Counted from the first letter of the stretch, positions 1 to 6,571 are shown. The stretch is DNA of 9,597 nucleotides from Methanoregula sp. UBA471 (GCA_002495065.1 DADT01000024.1:1-9597); one strand, 5' to 3'. The notes: generated by a model from the letters alone, not told the origin. Numbers and translations: made by a program.

Positions 1-467
1 GCCATCATATCCCCGACATTACCGATGATAGCGAGCTTGGCGAGGTCAATATTCACATCGTCGAGCTGCTTTGCTATGAGATACGATACCCCTGCTGCAC
101 TCATCCGGGCATGACCATAGGGCAGGCAGTTCACCTGTGTATACTGCCGTTCGCACGGCTGGTTCACATGGTGATCAACAATTATTACATCCTTTTCCAG
201 AAACCCGCGCTCCAGAAGAAGATTCTGCTGACCTGCCCCAAGATCCGTAAAAACTTTCAGTGAAGAATCTGACGGGACCTGGGGCATTGTCAGCGGTTCG
301 AGCTGGCGCACGAAAACGGAACGGACCGGGATATCAAGACGTGAGATCGCCTGGGAGAGGATGGCCTCACAGGCAATGCCATCCGCATCGATGTGTGATA
401 TGATGGTTATTTCCGGAGCTGCCATAATCTGTTCAGCGGCAGCTTTCACATCATCACAAAAACCCAT
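1..467 (-). CDS. DHH family phosphoesterase, RecJ/GAN-like nuclease (partial, N-terminal part)
   Basis: This gene reads leftward and runs off the window; 155 N-terminal residues are visible. It shows the DHH-superfamily motifs in order: SHIDADG at residues 24-30 (motif I), an acidic TDLG around residue 75 (motif II), the name-giving DHH at 98-100 (motif III) and GNVGD at 149-153 (motif IV). In this superfamily these acidic and histidine residues bind Mn2+ for phosphodiester hydrolysis. Archaeal members of this type include the RecJ-like GAN single-strand nuclease linked to the replisome, but a nanoRNase or other DHH activity cannot be excluded without the C-terminal domain. The start is uncertain. 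ATG at 467 is the longest option, but an AT-rich box at 473-482 lies only a few bases upstream of it. A GTG at 449 or ATG at 425, both still before motif I, would leave normal promoter spacing. It is divergently arranged with the NAD(P)HX repair gene. Confidence 0.85.
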   Translation of the reverse strand, partial: MGFCDDVKAAAEQIMAAPEITIISHIDADGIACEAILSQAISRLDIPVRSVFVRQLEPLTMPQVPSDSSLKVFTDLGAGQQNLLLERGFLEKDVIIVDHHVNQPCERQYTQVNCLPYGHARMSAAGVSYLIAKQLDDVNIDLAKLAIIGNVGDMM

Positions 468-472
468 TGCCT

Positions 473-482
473 ATTATTTATG
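473..482. promoter_or_regulatory. TATA-like box in the divergent DHH/nnr intergenic region
   Basis: The TTATTTAT run at 474-481 is the only good TATA-like element between the two divergent genes. On the plus strand it would place transcription start near 503, just ahead of the ATG at 512. On the reverse strand it reads ATAAATAA and could serve the leftward DHH gene if that gene starts downstream of the 467 ATG. The assignment is from spacing only. Confidence 0.4.
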
Positions 483-511
483 GAGTTCATACACATGAAT
501 TGTGCTCTAGA

Positions 512-1921
512 ATGCAACCGGAACAGAATGGAGGGTTTCTTGAGGAGGGGATCATCAGCCCTGCGAGGATGCGTGCTGTTGATGCCAACGCAATAGCGCT
601 GGGTGTTACGGAACTTCAGCTTATGGAGAGTGCGGGAAAAGCACTCGCTGACATGGCACGCACCGCCTGCCCGGAACGCATTCTTGTCCTGTGCGGAAAA
701 GGCAATAACGGGGGTGACGGTATCGTGGCCGCCCGCCACCTCCAGCGGAATGTTATTACAGATGTCTGCTACCTGGATAACGGGAAAAGGAGCGTTTCCT
801 GTGAACATCAGCTCTCGGCACTGAAGCACTGTAGTATCGCCCTCCATCCCTTCCGGTGCCGCGATGATCTTGAGGCAGTGCGATCCCTGTTTGAGAGGGC
901 AGATGTGATCCTTGATGCGCTGCTTGGTATCGGTTCCCGCGGTCCTGTACAAGAGCCGCTCTCTACCTGTGTCCTGATGGCAAATGCTTCCGAAGCACAA
1001 ATCATCGCCGCCGATGTCCCGACCCGGGGAATGCGGGCGGATCGTATTTGTGCATTCCACAGGGCAAAGACAGAAGGGTCAACGGTGGTTGATATAGGCA
1101 TCCCCCTGGAAGCGGAATGTTATACCGGTCCCGGGGATCTCACGCTCCTTCCTTCCCGCGAACACAAGGCCCATAAAGGGGCCGGGGGAGAAGTCCTTGT
1201 TATCGGGGGCGGTCCGTACCAGGGAGCTCCCTGGCTGGCAGGTCTGGGGGCATTGAGGGCAGGGGCAGACATTGTCCGGATCGCTTCGCCGGTCTTTGAA
1301 CCACTCCCCGATTTGATCTATGAATACCTGGCCGGGGAACGCGTTGGTGAGGAACACGTCGAAAAGCTCATCGCACTTGCAGAACACGCCGATGTGGTTG
1401 TCTGCGGGAACGGACTGGGTGCTGAAAGTCACCAGGTCATACGGCAAGTTATTCCCTGCTGCAGGAAGGCAGTCATTGATGCAGACGCCCTGAGGCTCCC
1501 GTTACCGTTGGCAGCAGATGAGACCCTTTTCACCCCGCATGCGGGAGAATTTGCCCGTATTGCCGGGATACAACTGCCCGACGGACCCCGGGAACGTGCA
1601 CTGGCGGTCAGGAATGCCGGTATCAAAGGTACTGTTCTTCTTAAAGGACCGACAGATATCATAACCGATGGAAACAGGGTACGGTTCAACCGGACCGGAG
1701 ATCCGGCGATGACTGTCGGCGGTACAGGTGATGTGCTTGCAGGGATCGCCGGTGCACTGCTCTGCCACCTCCCCGCATTTGAAGCGGCGTGTATCGGGGC
1801 ATATGTCAATGGCAGGGCAGGGCAGGCAGTTGCAGCAGAGCGGGGGGAGGGAATGCTCGCCACTGATCTCGTTGACAGGATTCCTCGGGAACTATTCAGA
1901 AGAAGGAGTAAGCATGGTTGA
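512..1921 (+). CDS. nnr: Bifunctional NAD(P)H-hydrate repair enzyme (NAD(P)HX epimerase + ADP-dependent dehydratase)
   Basis: The 469-aa protein joins two domains that repair hydrated, inactive NADH/NADPH. The N-terminal half (about residues 14-205) is the YjeF_N/NnrE epimerase domain, with GKGNNGGDG at 62-70, the acidic stretch DVILDALLG at 131-139 and ADVPTRG at 167-173. The C-terminal half (about 218-465) is the ribokinase-like NnrD dehydratase, with a VIGGGPYQGAP glycine motif at 230-240 and the catalytic GGTGDVLAG at 403-411 (Asp407). Length and domain order match the usual fused bacterial/archaeal enzyme. ATG 512 is chosen because the in-frame ATG at 467 lies upstream of the TATA-like box and overlaps the divergent gene's start. 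A strong Shine-Dalgarno-like AGGAGGGG at 543-550, just before the conserved ISPARM segment, means ATG 569 or a non-ATG start at 551/554 is possible. The gene's end overlaps moaC by 8 bp, implying cotranscription. Confidence 0.9.
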   Translation: MQPEQNGGFLEEGIISPARMRAVDANAIALGVTELQLMESAGKALADMARTACPERILVLCGKGNNGGDGIVAARHLQRNVITDVCYLDNGKRSVSCEHQLSALKHCSIALHPFRCRDDLEAVRSLFERADVILDALLGIGSRGPVQEPLSTCVLMANASEAQIIAADVPTRGMRADRICAFHRAKTEGSTVVDIGIPLEAECYTGPGDLTLLPSREHKAHKGAGGEVLVIGGGPYQGAPWLAGLGALRAGADIVRIASPVFEPLPDLIYEYLAGERVGEEHVEKLIALAEHADVVVCGNGLGAESHQVIRQVIPCCRKAVIDADALRLPLPLAADETLFTPHAGEFARIAGIQLPDGPRERALAVRNAGIKGTVLLKGPTDIITDGNRVRFNRTGDPAMTVGGTGDVLAGIAGALLCHLPAFEAACIGAYVNGRAGQAVAAERGEGMLATDLVDRIPRELFRRRSKHG

Positions 1922-2378
1922 ATTCACTCACATCCAAAACGAGCGGGCACAGATGGTTGATATAAGCGCTAAAAGCGATGTTATCCGTGAAGCGACGGCG
2001 ACCGGGAAAATTTTTTTAAAACCGGAGACCCTGAAGGCAATACGGGAAGGCACTGTTGTAAAGGGGAATGTACTTTCAACGGCACGTGTTGCAGCGACCC
2101 TTGCAGTCAAAAATACTCCCTCGCTCATCCCCATGTGCCACTCGATACCTATCAGCGCAATAGAGGTGGATTTTAAGGACGGGAACGGCTTCATGGAAAC
2201 GATAGTCCGGGTAAAATCGACGGGCAAGACGGGCGTGGAAATGGAGGCGCTGGTCGGGGTTTCCATCGCGCTGCTCACGGTCTGGGACATGGTTAAATCT
2301 GCTGAAAAGGATGCAGCCGGCCAGTACCCGGTCACCTGCATCCAGGATATACGGGTTGTTGAAAAGCGCAAAGGCTGA
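1914..2378 (+). CDS. moaC: Cyclic pyranopterin monophosphate synthase MoaC
   Basis: The 154-aa protein catalyses the second step of molybdopterin (molybdenum/tungsten cofactor) synthesis, turning 3',8-cyclo-dihydro-GTP made by MoaA into cPMP. Family hallmarks are present: KGNV around residue 50, LIPMCHSIP at 71-79 (LIPLCHPLP in bacterial members), GVEMEALVGVS at 107-117 and WDMVKS at 124-129, holding the conserved catalytic Asp125 and Lys128. Length is normal for MoaC. The start ATG is preceded by AAGGAG at 1902-1907 and lies inside the last codons of the NAD(P)HX repair gene, so translational coupling is likely. A methanogen needs this cofactor for formylmethanofuran dehydrogenase and, where present, formate dehydrogenase. 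No other moa/moe gene is in view. A much longer in-frame extension upstream exists but would lie inside the previous gene. Confidence 0.95.
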   Translation: MVEFTHIQNERAQMVDISAKSDVIREATATGKIFLKPETLKAIREGTVVKGNVLSTARVAATLAVKNTPSLIPMCHSIPISAIEVDFKDGNGFMETIVRVKSTGKTGVEMEALVGVSIALLTVWDMVKSAEKDAAGQYPVTCIQDIRVVEKRKG

Positions 2379-2387
2379 TCAGGGATC

Positions 2388-2408
2388 CTCCGGGAAGAGG
2401 AGCCGGAG
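2388..2408 (+). terminator. Small inverted repeat after moaC, possible 3' end structure
   Basis: CTCCGG at 2388-2393 and CCGGAG at 2403-2408 form a perfect 6-bp stem with a 9-nt loop, ten bases after the moaC stop. There is no T-run after it, so a role as a terminator or mRNA 3' end is only a guess. Confidence 0.25.
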
Positions 2409-2410
2409 TA

Positions 2411-2420
2411 CTTTAATATC
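2411..2420 (+). promoter_or_regulatory. TATA-like box upstream of rpl15e
   Basis: CTTTAATATC is the best archaeal TATA-like match in the 127-bp gap between moaC and rpl15e. A start site about 25 nt downstream (near 2441) would give a leader of about 65 nt that contains the hairpin at 2445-2460. This would be the main promoter of the downstream cluster. Confidence 0.4.
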
Positions 2421-2444
2421 CGCCCGGTTAAAGTATGTGGGAAT

Positions 2445-2460
2445 ACGGGATCCGTCCCGT
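2445..2460 (+). other. Perfect hairpin in the presumed rpl15e leader
   Basis: ACGGGA at 2445-2450 pairs perfectly with TCCCGT at 2455-2460 around a TCCG loop. It lies between the TATA-like box and the ribosome-binding site of rpl15e. It could be a leader RNA structure or a DNA-binding palindrome; function unknown. Confidence 0.35.
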
Positions 2461-2505
2461 TGAAAGGAATGTAGCTCGTAAAGAGCCGAACCTTAGGTGA
2501 TTATC

Positions 2506-3096
2506 ATGGCAAAATCGATGTACGCCTTCGTCAGGGAGGCATGGAAAGTACCTGAAAAAAGCGGAGTAAAAGCGCTCCTGTGGGACCGTATGCAGACATG
2601 GCGACGGGAAGGCAGCGTTGTACGGCTTGAACGCCCTACCCGGATTGACCGCGCACGTTCGCTCGGCTATAAGGCAAAACAGGGCATCGCCGTTGCCCGC
2701 GTGCAGGTCCGCAGGGGTGGCCGGCGTGCATCAAGGTATGTCCGTGCACGCCGATCGGCACGCATGGGGAAAAACCATTCAACCCCCGGTAAAAGCATCC
2801 AGCGGATTGCCGAAGAACGTGCCTCAAAGAAATTTCCGAACATGGAAGTGCTCAACTCCTACTGGGTCGGGCAGGACGGGAAGCTGAAATATTACGAGGT
2901 GATCCTCGTTGACGGCCACCATCCCTCTATACGGGCTGACAGGAACCTTGCGTGGCTGGCAGAATCCACCCACCGCGGGCGGGCTGAACGCGGCAAGACC
3001 TCTGCAGGACGGAAAGGACGGGGTATGGCATACCGGGGAAAGGGTACAGAAAAGACCCGCCCGAGTATCCGTTCCCACGCGAACCAGGGCAAATAA
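2506..3096 (+). CDS. rpl15e: 50S ribosomal protein L15e
   Basis: This 196-aa, very basic protein is the archaeal/eukaryotic large-subunit protein eL15, which binds 23S rRNA. The N-terminus MAKSMYAFVREAWK and the sequence RRGGRRASRYVRARRS around residues 68-83 are family-typical, as is the arginine/lysine/glycine-rich tail with HRGRAERGKTSAGRKGRG. The ATG at 2506 is preceded by AGGTGAT at 2495-2501, a good Shine-Dalgarno sequence. A GTG at 2497 lies inside that sequence and is not a sensible start. This is the first gene of the conserved archaeal cluster that links ribosome, RNase P and proteasome genes, and it has its own leader and probable promoter. Confidence 0.97.
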   Translation: MAKSMYAFVREAWKVPEKSGVKALLWDRMQTWRREGSVVRLERPTRIDRARSLGYKAKQGIAVARVQVRRGGRRASRYVRARRSARMGKNHSTPGKSIQRIAEERASKKFPNMEVLNSYWVGQDGKLKYYEVILVDGHHPSIRADRNLAWLAESTHRGRAERGKTSAGRKGRGMAYRGKGTEKTRPSIRSHANQGK

Positions 3097-3127
3097 TCTT
3101 ATTCTCTTTTTACGCAAAGTTACCTTC

Positions 3128-3769
3128 ATGAAGATCACCGATGCCTGTATCTACCCGTATCCGTGCGGAAACTCATCGGTGCGCAGGATGGCGCTGGAGG
3201 CCAGGTCTCTGGGATTTGACCGTCTTGTCGCTCCTGATACAACTCCCGGCCAGTTCCATGGCATTGAAGTCCTGAACGGGATTATCATCCGGGATACCAT
3301 GGTAAAGGATCTCATCACCCGGGTAAGACGGGAAAGGGATGGAAAAGCAGTCGTATCGGTGCAGGCCGGGGATAACGGGTTCAACCGGGCAGCAATCGGT
3401 GTTAAGGGTGTCCATATCCTGAGAGGCATTCAGTCCGCGGATAAAACCGCGTTTGACCATGTCGCTGCCAGGATGGCAGCTGATAACCAGGTCGCGGTGG
3501 ATATCGATTTGTCTCCGCTAATAACCGGGAGGGGTGTTACCCGTCAGCGTGCAATTCACCGGTATCGTGATATCCTGGTGCTTGAGCGGCGGTTCGAATT
3601 CCCGATTACCCTCTCTTCATACGCCCGTTCGGTTCTCGAAATGCGTGCGGTCCGCGAGATATCCGGCATCTGTTCCCTGATTGGCATGGATACTCCTGAC
3701 GTTGAAAGGGCGTTTACCGGGATCGATACGATTACCGCCTCTCCGGACCCTGCTGTACGGGTGGTCTGA
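3128..3769 (+). CDS. rnp3: Ribonuclease P protein component 3 (Rpp30 homologue)
   Basis: The 213-aa protein is the archaeal Rpp30-type subunit of RNase P, the ribonucleoprotein that trims 5' leaders from pre-tRNAs. It has the PHP-like TIM-barrel pattern of the family: an opening ITDACIYPYP, ARSLGFDRLVAPD, and the late segment FEFPITLSSYARSVLEMRAVREI followed by LIGMD. It normally pairs with Rnp2 to stimulate the catalytic RNA, and the next gene is exactly that partner. The ATG at 3128 follows a 31-nt AT-rich gap (AAATAATCTTATTC then a short T-run) that could hold a TATA-like element for a near-leaderless start; no strong Shine-Dalgarno sequence is visible. Its stop overlaps the rnp2 start as TGATG. 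The frame stays open far upstream, but that part lies within rpl15e. Confidence 0.93.
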   Translation: MKITDACIYPYPCGNSSVRRMALEARSLGFDRLVAPDTTPGQFHGIEVLNGIIIRDTMVKDLITRVRRERDGKAVVSVQAGDNGFNRAAIGVKGVHILRGIQSADKTAFDHVAARMAADNQVAVDIDLSPLITGRGVTRQRAIHRYRDILVLERRFEFPITLSSYARSVLEMRAVREISGICSLIGMDTPDVERAFTGIDTITASPDPAVRVV

Positions 3770-4263
3770 TGGGTGCCCGCCCTCCGACACTGCGCGAGAA
3801 ACGTCGTTATATCCTGGTTTCCGTCGAACCTTCCGGGGAGATAATCGATCGAAAAGACCTGTATTTCGCAGTCTGTGATGCAACCACTTCGCTCTGGGGC
3901 GATGTGACGGCTGCGGTCATTTCGCCGGCGGTTATCGCGTCCGATGGACAGTACGTGATCATCAGGTGCCGCCGGGGGTCAGAGCGGGAACTCTCCATCG
4001 CCCTCTCTACGATCACCTGCTGTCGCGACCGCAGCATTGCCTTGCGTATAATTGCGGCTTCGGGGACAATCGATACGCTTCGCGAAAGAATTCAGGGACT
4101 GAAGATTCCCGACAACGTGACGGTATCAGCTCCCGAATATATGATCGGGGAAAAACTGTACCGGGTACACAATTGTTCCGGTCAGAAGGTTGATGTGATT
4201 GAAAAGGGATTTAAAAATACAAACCGATTGTTCTTAACAAGAGAAGATCTGGAGGAATTGTAA
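3769..4263 (+). CDS. rnp2: Ribonuclease P protein component 2 (Pop5 homologue), with C-terminal extension
   Basis: The 164-aa protein is the Pop5-type subunit of archaeal RNase P. The core (about residues 8-110) shows the family features: LREKRRYILVSVE at 8-20, the YVIIRCRRG strand at 62-70 and the AASGTIDTL segment at 97-104. Pop5 proteins of other archaea are often about 120 residues, so residues 113-164 form an extra tail of some 50 aa (LYRVHNCSGQKVDVIEKG then LFLTREDLEEL) whose role I do not recognise. The start codon overlaps the rnp3 stop (TGATG) and its own stop overlaps the psmA start (TAATG), so the three genes are translationally coupled. With Rnp3 it forms a heterodimer-based module on the RNase P catalytic domain in characterised archaea. 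Confidence 0.92.
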   Translation: MGARPPTLREKRRYILVSVEPSGEIIDRKDLYFAVCDATTSLWGDVTAAVISPAVIASDGQYVIIRCRRGSERELSIALSTITCCRDRSIALRIIAASGTIDTLRERIQGLKIPDNVTVSAPEYMIGEKLYRVHNCSGQKVDVIEKGFKNTNRLFLTREDLEEL

Positions 4264-4985
4264 TGCAACCACAATATCAGATGGGATACGACAGGGCTAT
4301 CACGGTCTTTTCACCCGATGGCAGGCTCTACCAGGTTGAATACGCCCGTGAAGCAGTAAAGCGTGGGACAACTGCCGTGGGTATCAAGGCAAAAGACGGA
4401 GTTGTCCTGATAGTCGATAAACGGGTGAGCTCGAAGCTGCTCGAAGCTTCATCGATTGAAAAAATTTTTAAAATCGATGAGCATATCGGAGTTGCATCCT
4501 CCGGCCTTGTGGGAGATGCGCGGGCACTTGTTGACCGGGCCAGAATAGAATGCCAGATAAACCGCGTGTCCTACGATGAACCGATAGAAGTTGAAGCGCT
4601 CGCAAAGAAACTCTGCGACCATATGCAGACCCTCACCCAGTACGGGGGCATCCGCCCCTATGGGACAGCGCTGCTCATCGCCGGTGTCAGTGACGGGGAG
4701 TGCCGTCTTTTCGAAACAGATCCTTCAGGGACCCTCCTGGAATACAAAGCGACAGGTATCGGCATAGGGCGACCTGCGGCGATGAAGGTCTTTGAAGAGG
4801 AATATAATCCTGAATCAGAAATCAAAGATGTGATCCTCCTCGGTCTCAAGGCACTCCATTCAGCCACGGAAGGCAAGTTTGATGTTGATACCGTCGAAAT
4901 CGGTGTCATCGGTCGTCAGAACCCGGTATTCCGTAAAATGAGCAAAGAAGAAGTAGCTTCGTTTGTCGGACAATTCAAACAGTGA
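4263..4985 (+). CDS. psmA: 20S proteasome alpha subunit
   Basis: The 240-aa protein forms the outer heptameric rings of the archaeal 20S proteasome, which gate substrate entry and dock the PAN ATPase. It begins MQPQYQMGYDRAITVFSP and continues GRLYQVEYAREAV, the classic alpha-subunit signature. The YDR gate motif is at residues 9-11. Lys67, in SSIEK, corresponds to the pocket lysine that receives the HbYX tail of the activating ATPase in Thermoplasma. There is no N-terminal catalytic threonine, as expected for an alpha subunit; the beta subunit is not in this window. GGAGG at 4251-4255 gives a strong ribosome-binding site, and the start overlaps the rnp2 stop by one base. Confidence 0.97.
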   Translation: MQPQYQMGYDRAITVFSPDGRLYQVEYAREAVKRGTTAVGIKAKDGVVLIVDKRVSSKLLEASSIEKIFKIDEHIGVASSGLVGDARALVDRARIECQINRVSYDEPIEVEALAKKLCDHMQTLTQYGGIRPYGTALLIAGVSDGECRLFETDPSGTLLEYKATGIGIGRPAAMKVFEEEYNPESEIKDVILLGLKALHSATEGKFDVDTVEIGVIGRQNPVFRKMSKEEVASFVGQFKQ

Positions 4986-4991
4986 CCTGTC

Positions 4992-5696
4992 ATGATCCCA
5001 CTCGATAAGGCAGTTGTAGCCCGTCTCGAGAGTTTCGGGGAAAGGTTTGAGATCTTCGTAGACCCGAACCAGGCTGCCCTTGTCAGGCAGGGCCAGAAAG
5101 TCGATATTGAGGACGTGGTTGCGGCCCTGAACGTCTTTAGCAACGCCTCACGGGGGACACGGGCATCTGACGAGTCCCTGGAAAAGGTCTTTCATACTAC
5201 TGCCTTTGATGCTGTCGCCCGTCGCATCATTGAAAAAGGAGAGATCCATCTTACTGCCGAACAGCGCAAACATATGATCGAAGAGAAGCGCAGGCAGGTT
5301 ATTACGTTCATTTCCAGGAATGCCGTAAACCCGCAGACCGGCCACCCGCACCCGCCGCAAAGGATAGAAATGGCAATGGAGGAGGCCAGAGTGAATATCG
5401 ATCCATTCAAGCATCTTGATGAACTGGTCAAAGAAACCGTAAAGGCGTTACGGCCGCTTCTCCCTATACGGTTCGAAGAATTACGTCTCGCGATACGAAT
5501 TCCTGCGGATTTTGCAGCAAAAGCATACGGGGATATCGCTGCCGGGTCCACCATGGAAAAGGATGAATGGCAGAAGGACGGTTCATGGGTCTGCGTCGTT
5601 CGGATTCCCGCAGGTATCCAGGGGGAATTCTATGATCTTATCAACAAACTCTCAAAAGGTGAAGGACAGGTAAAAATCCTCAATCAAGTATATTAG
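4992..5696 (+). CDS. sdo1: Ribosome maturation protein SDO1 (SBDS homologue)
   Basis: The 234-aa protein is the archaeal orthologue of the human Shwachman-Bodian-Diamond protein, which in eukaryotes helps release the anti-association factor eIF6 from the 60S subunit. The N-terminal FYSH domain (about 1-85) has FEIFVDPNQAALVRQGQ and VFSNASRGTRAS. The helical middle domain has TAEQRKHMIEEKRRQVITFI followed by AVNPQTGHPHPPQRIEMAMEE. The C-terminal ferredoxin-like domain starts near 160 with LLPIRFEELRLAIRIP. Length is typical for archaea. It starts 6 nt after psmA with no obvious Shine-Dalgarno sequence, which suggests reinitiation or coupling. In many archaea the exosome genes come next; here they do not. 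Confidence 0.96.
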   Translation: MIPLDKAVVARLESFGERFEIFVDPNQAALVRQGQKVDIEDVVAALNVFSNASRGTRASDESLEKVFHTTAFDAVARRIIEKGEIHLTAEQRKHMIEEKRRQVITFISRNAVNPQTGHPHPPQRIEMAMEEARVNIDPFKHLDELVKETVKALRPLLPIRFEELRLAIRIPADFAAKAYGDIAAGSTMEKDEWQKDGSWVCVVRIPAGIQGEFYDLINKLSKGEGQVKILNQVY

Positions 5697-5706
5697 TCCC
5701 GGGGAC

Positions 5707-5715
5707 AAATAAAAG
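5707..5715 (+). promoter_or_regulatory. TATA-like box upstream of rpl37ae
   Basis: AAATAAAAG lies 25-33 nt before the rpl37ae ATG in the 43-bp gap after sdo1. This spacing would fit a nearly leaderless transcript. It is a weak match judged by position only. Confidence 0.25.
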
Positions 5716-5739
5716 AAGACAGATCTATGGGTATGCATT

Positions 5740-6033
5740 ATGGCAAGCTCGACTAATAAAGCGAAAGGAAAAGTAACCGGCAGTTCAGGACGTTTTGGCT
5801 GCCGGTATGGAAGATTTGTGCGCAAGAGAGTAGCCGATATTGAAGCAATTTCGGGGGCTCTCCACCGCTGTCCGAAATGCGATATGCAGTCAGTTCAGCG
5901 CAGGGGCACCGGAATCTGGGAATGCCGGAAATGCGGTTATAAATTTGCAGGTGGGGCATACCAGCCGCAGACCCCCGCCATGAAGATAGCCCAGCGCGCG
6001 ATCGACCGGACCCTTGAGCAGATAAAAGGATAA
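5740..6033 (+). CDS. rpl37ae: 50S ribosomal protein L37Ae (zinc-ribbon)
   Basis: The 97-aa basic protein is the archaeal eL43 large-subunit protein. A C4 zinc ribbon is formed by Cys44/Cys47 (CPKC) and Cys62/Cys65 (CRKC). The preceding GRFGCRYGRFVRKRVADIE and the following YKFAGGAYQPQTP are characteristic of the family. ATG 5740 gives the standard N-terminus; another ATG at 5727 is out of frame and runs into a stop within a few codons. It lies where the exosome genes would separate it from sdo1 in many archaea, and is followed 13 nt later by the RNA polymerase subunit P gene, a common archaeal pairing. Confidence 0.96.
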   Translation: MASSTNKAKGKVTGSSGRFGCRYGRFVRKRVADIEAISGALHRCPKCDMQSVQRRGTGIWECRKCGYKFAGGAYQPQTPAMKIAQRAIDRTLEQIKG

Positions 6034-6046
6034 TCTGGAACCGGAT

Positions 6047-6181
6047 ATGGCAAGTACGTACAAATGTGCACGGTGCAAGCAGAAAGTTGAGATTGACGTC
6101 AACGTCAGGTGCCCGTATTGCGGACACCGTATTCTCTTCAAAGAACGCGGCTCTGCTATCAAAGAGATGAAAGCCCGGTAA
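6047..6181 (+). CDS. rpoP: DNA-directed RNA polymerase subunit P (Rpb12 homologue)
   Basis: This tiny 44-residue gene is easily missed by length filters. It encodes MASTYKCARCKQKVEIDVNV followed by RCPYCGHRILFKERG. This is the Rpb12/RpoP zinc-ribbon subunit of archaeal RNA polymerase, with Cys7/Cys10 and Cys22/Cys25 as zinc ligands, and RxPYCGxRILxKxR as the family signature. In the polymerase it bridges the D/L and B subunits and supports open-complex formation. It begins 13 nt after rpl37ae, so the two are almost surely in one transcript. The stop is TAA at 6179-6181. Confidence 0.95.
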   Translation: MASTYKCARCKQKVEIDVNVRCPYCGHRILFKERGSAIKEMKAR

Positions 6182-6252
6182 ATGTTATCCGGGCCCGCAT
6201 ATCACCTTATTTTATCATCTTTTTCAGCCTATTCCTGTGTGAGGCAATCTTT

Positions 6253-6492
6253 GTGCCGCTTCACGAGGCAACCTTCCGGTTTTCGACATCCCGCGCCCGG
6301 AACATACTCGCTGCACTGGGTCCGGAACTCTCCGATGAGGTGAATCCCCGCTCGCACACCCGTTGCTGGCTTGAAGGCGAGGAAACGCTTGTGCTTGCCA
6401 TACAGGCACAGGATATCGCATCCCTGCGGGCAGCGCTGAATATGTTCCTGCGGCTCGTCAATGTGGCCGATGAGATGCAGGAAATTACCTAG
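6253..6492 (+). CDS. pcc1: KEOPS complex subunit Pcc1
   Basis: A 79-aa protein of the Pcc1/CTAG family, the dimerising subunit of the KEOPS complex that makes N6-threonylcarbamoyladenosine at position 37 of ANN-reading tRNAs together with Kae1, Bud32 and Cgi121. The segment RCWLEGEETLVLAIQAQDIASL followed by RAALNMFLRLV matches the family core, with its A-D-x-x-x-L-R-A-A-L-N helix. No in-frame ATG lies close. The chosen GTG at 6253 has GAGG at 6241-6244, 8 nt upstream, and gives a normal family length. Starting further upstream would add an improbable hydrophobic stretch and overlap rpoP. It sits in the standard rpl37ae-rpoP-pcc1-pfdB order. A T-run follows directly after the stop. Confidence 0.88.
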   Translation: MPLHEATFRFSTSRARNILAALGPELSDEVNPRSHTRCWLEGEETLVLAIQAQDIASLRAALNMFLRLVNVADEMQEIT

Positions 6493-6494
6493 TC

Positions 6495-6501
6495 TTTTTT
6501 T
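6495..6501 (+). terminator. T7 run after pcc1
   Basis: Seven consecutive T residues begin three bases after the pcc1 stop. Archaeal termination is commonly driven by such T-runs without a hairpin. The next gene has its own candidate promoter. Confidence 0.5.
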
Positions 6502-6571
6502 GTTGAATGTTCATGCGACTGACTCTGAAAAATATGAGATATACCTGCGCCAGACCCATTTTTTGAATAAC

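Noticed and set aside
446..1060. A 204-codon minus-strand open frame
   Set aside because: It is antisense to the NAD(P)HX repair gene and overlaps the start of the DHH gene; composition is not protein-like.
1728..1913. Long upstream extension of the moaC frame
   Set aside because: It would overlap the previous gene by almost 200 bases; the ATG at 1914 has a good ribosome-binding site and matches the usual MoaC N-terminus.
6182..6343. ATG at 6182 directly after the rpoP stop as an additional small gene
   Set aside because: It is out of frame with pcc1, overlaps pcc1 extensively and gives no recognisable peptide; the adjacency to the TAA is likely chance.
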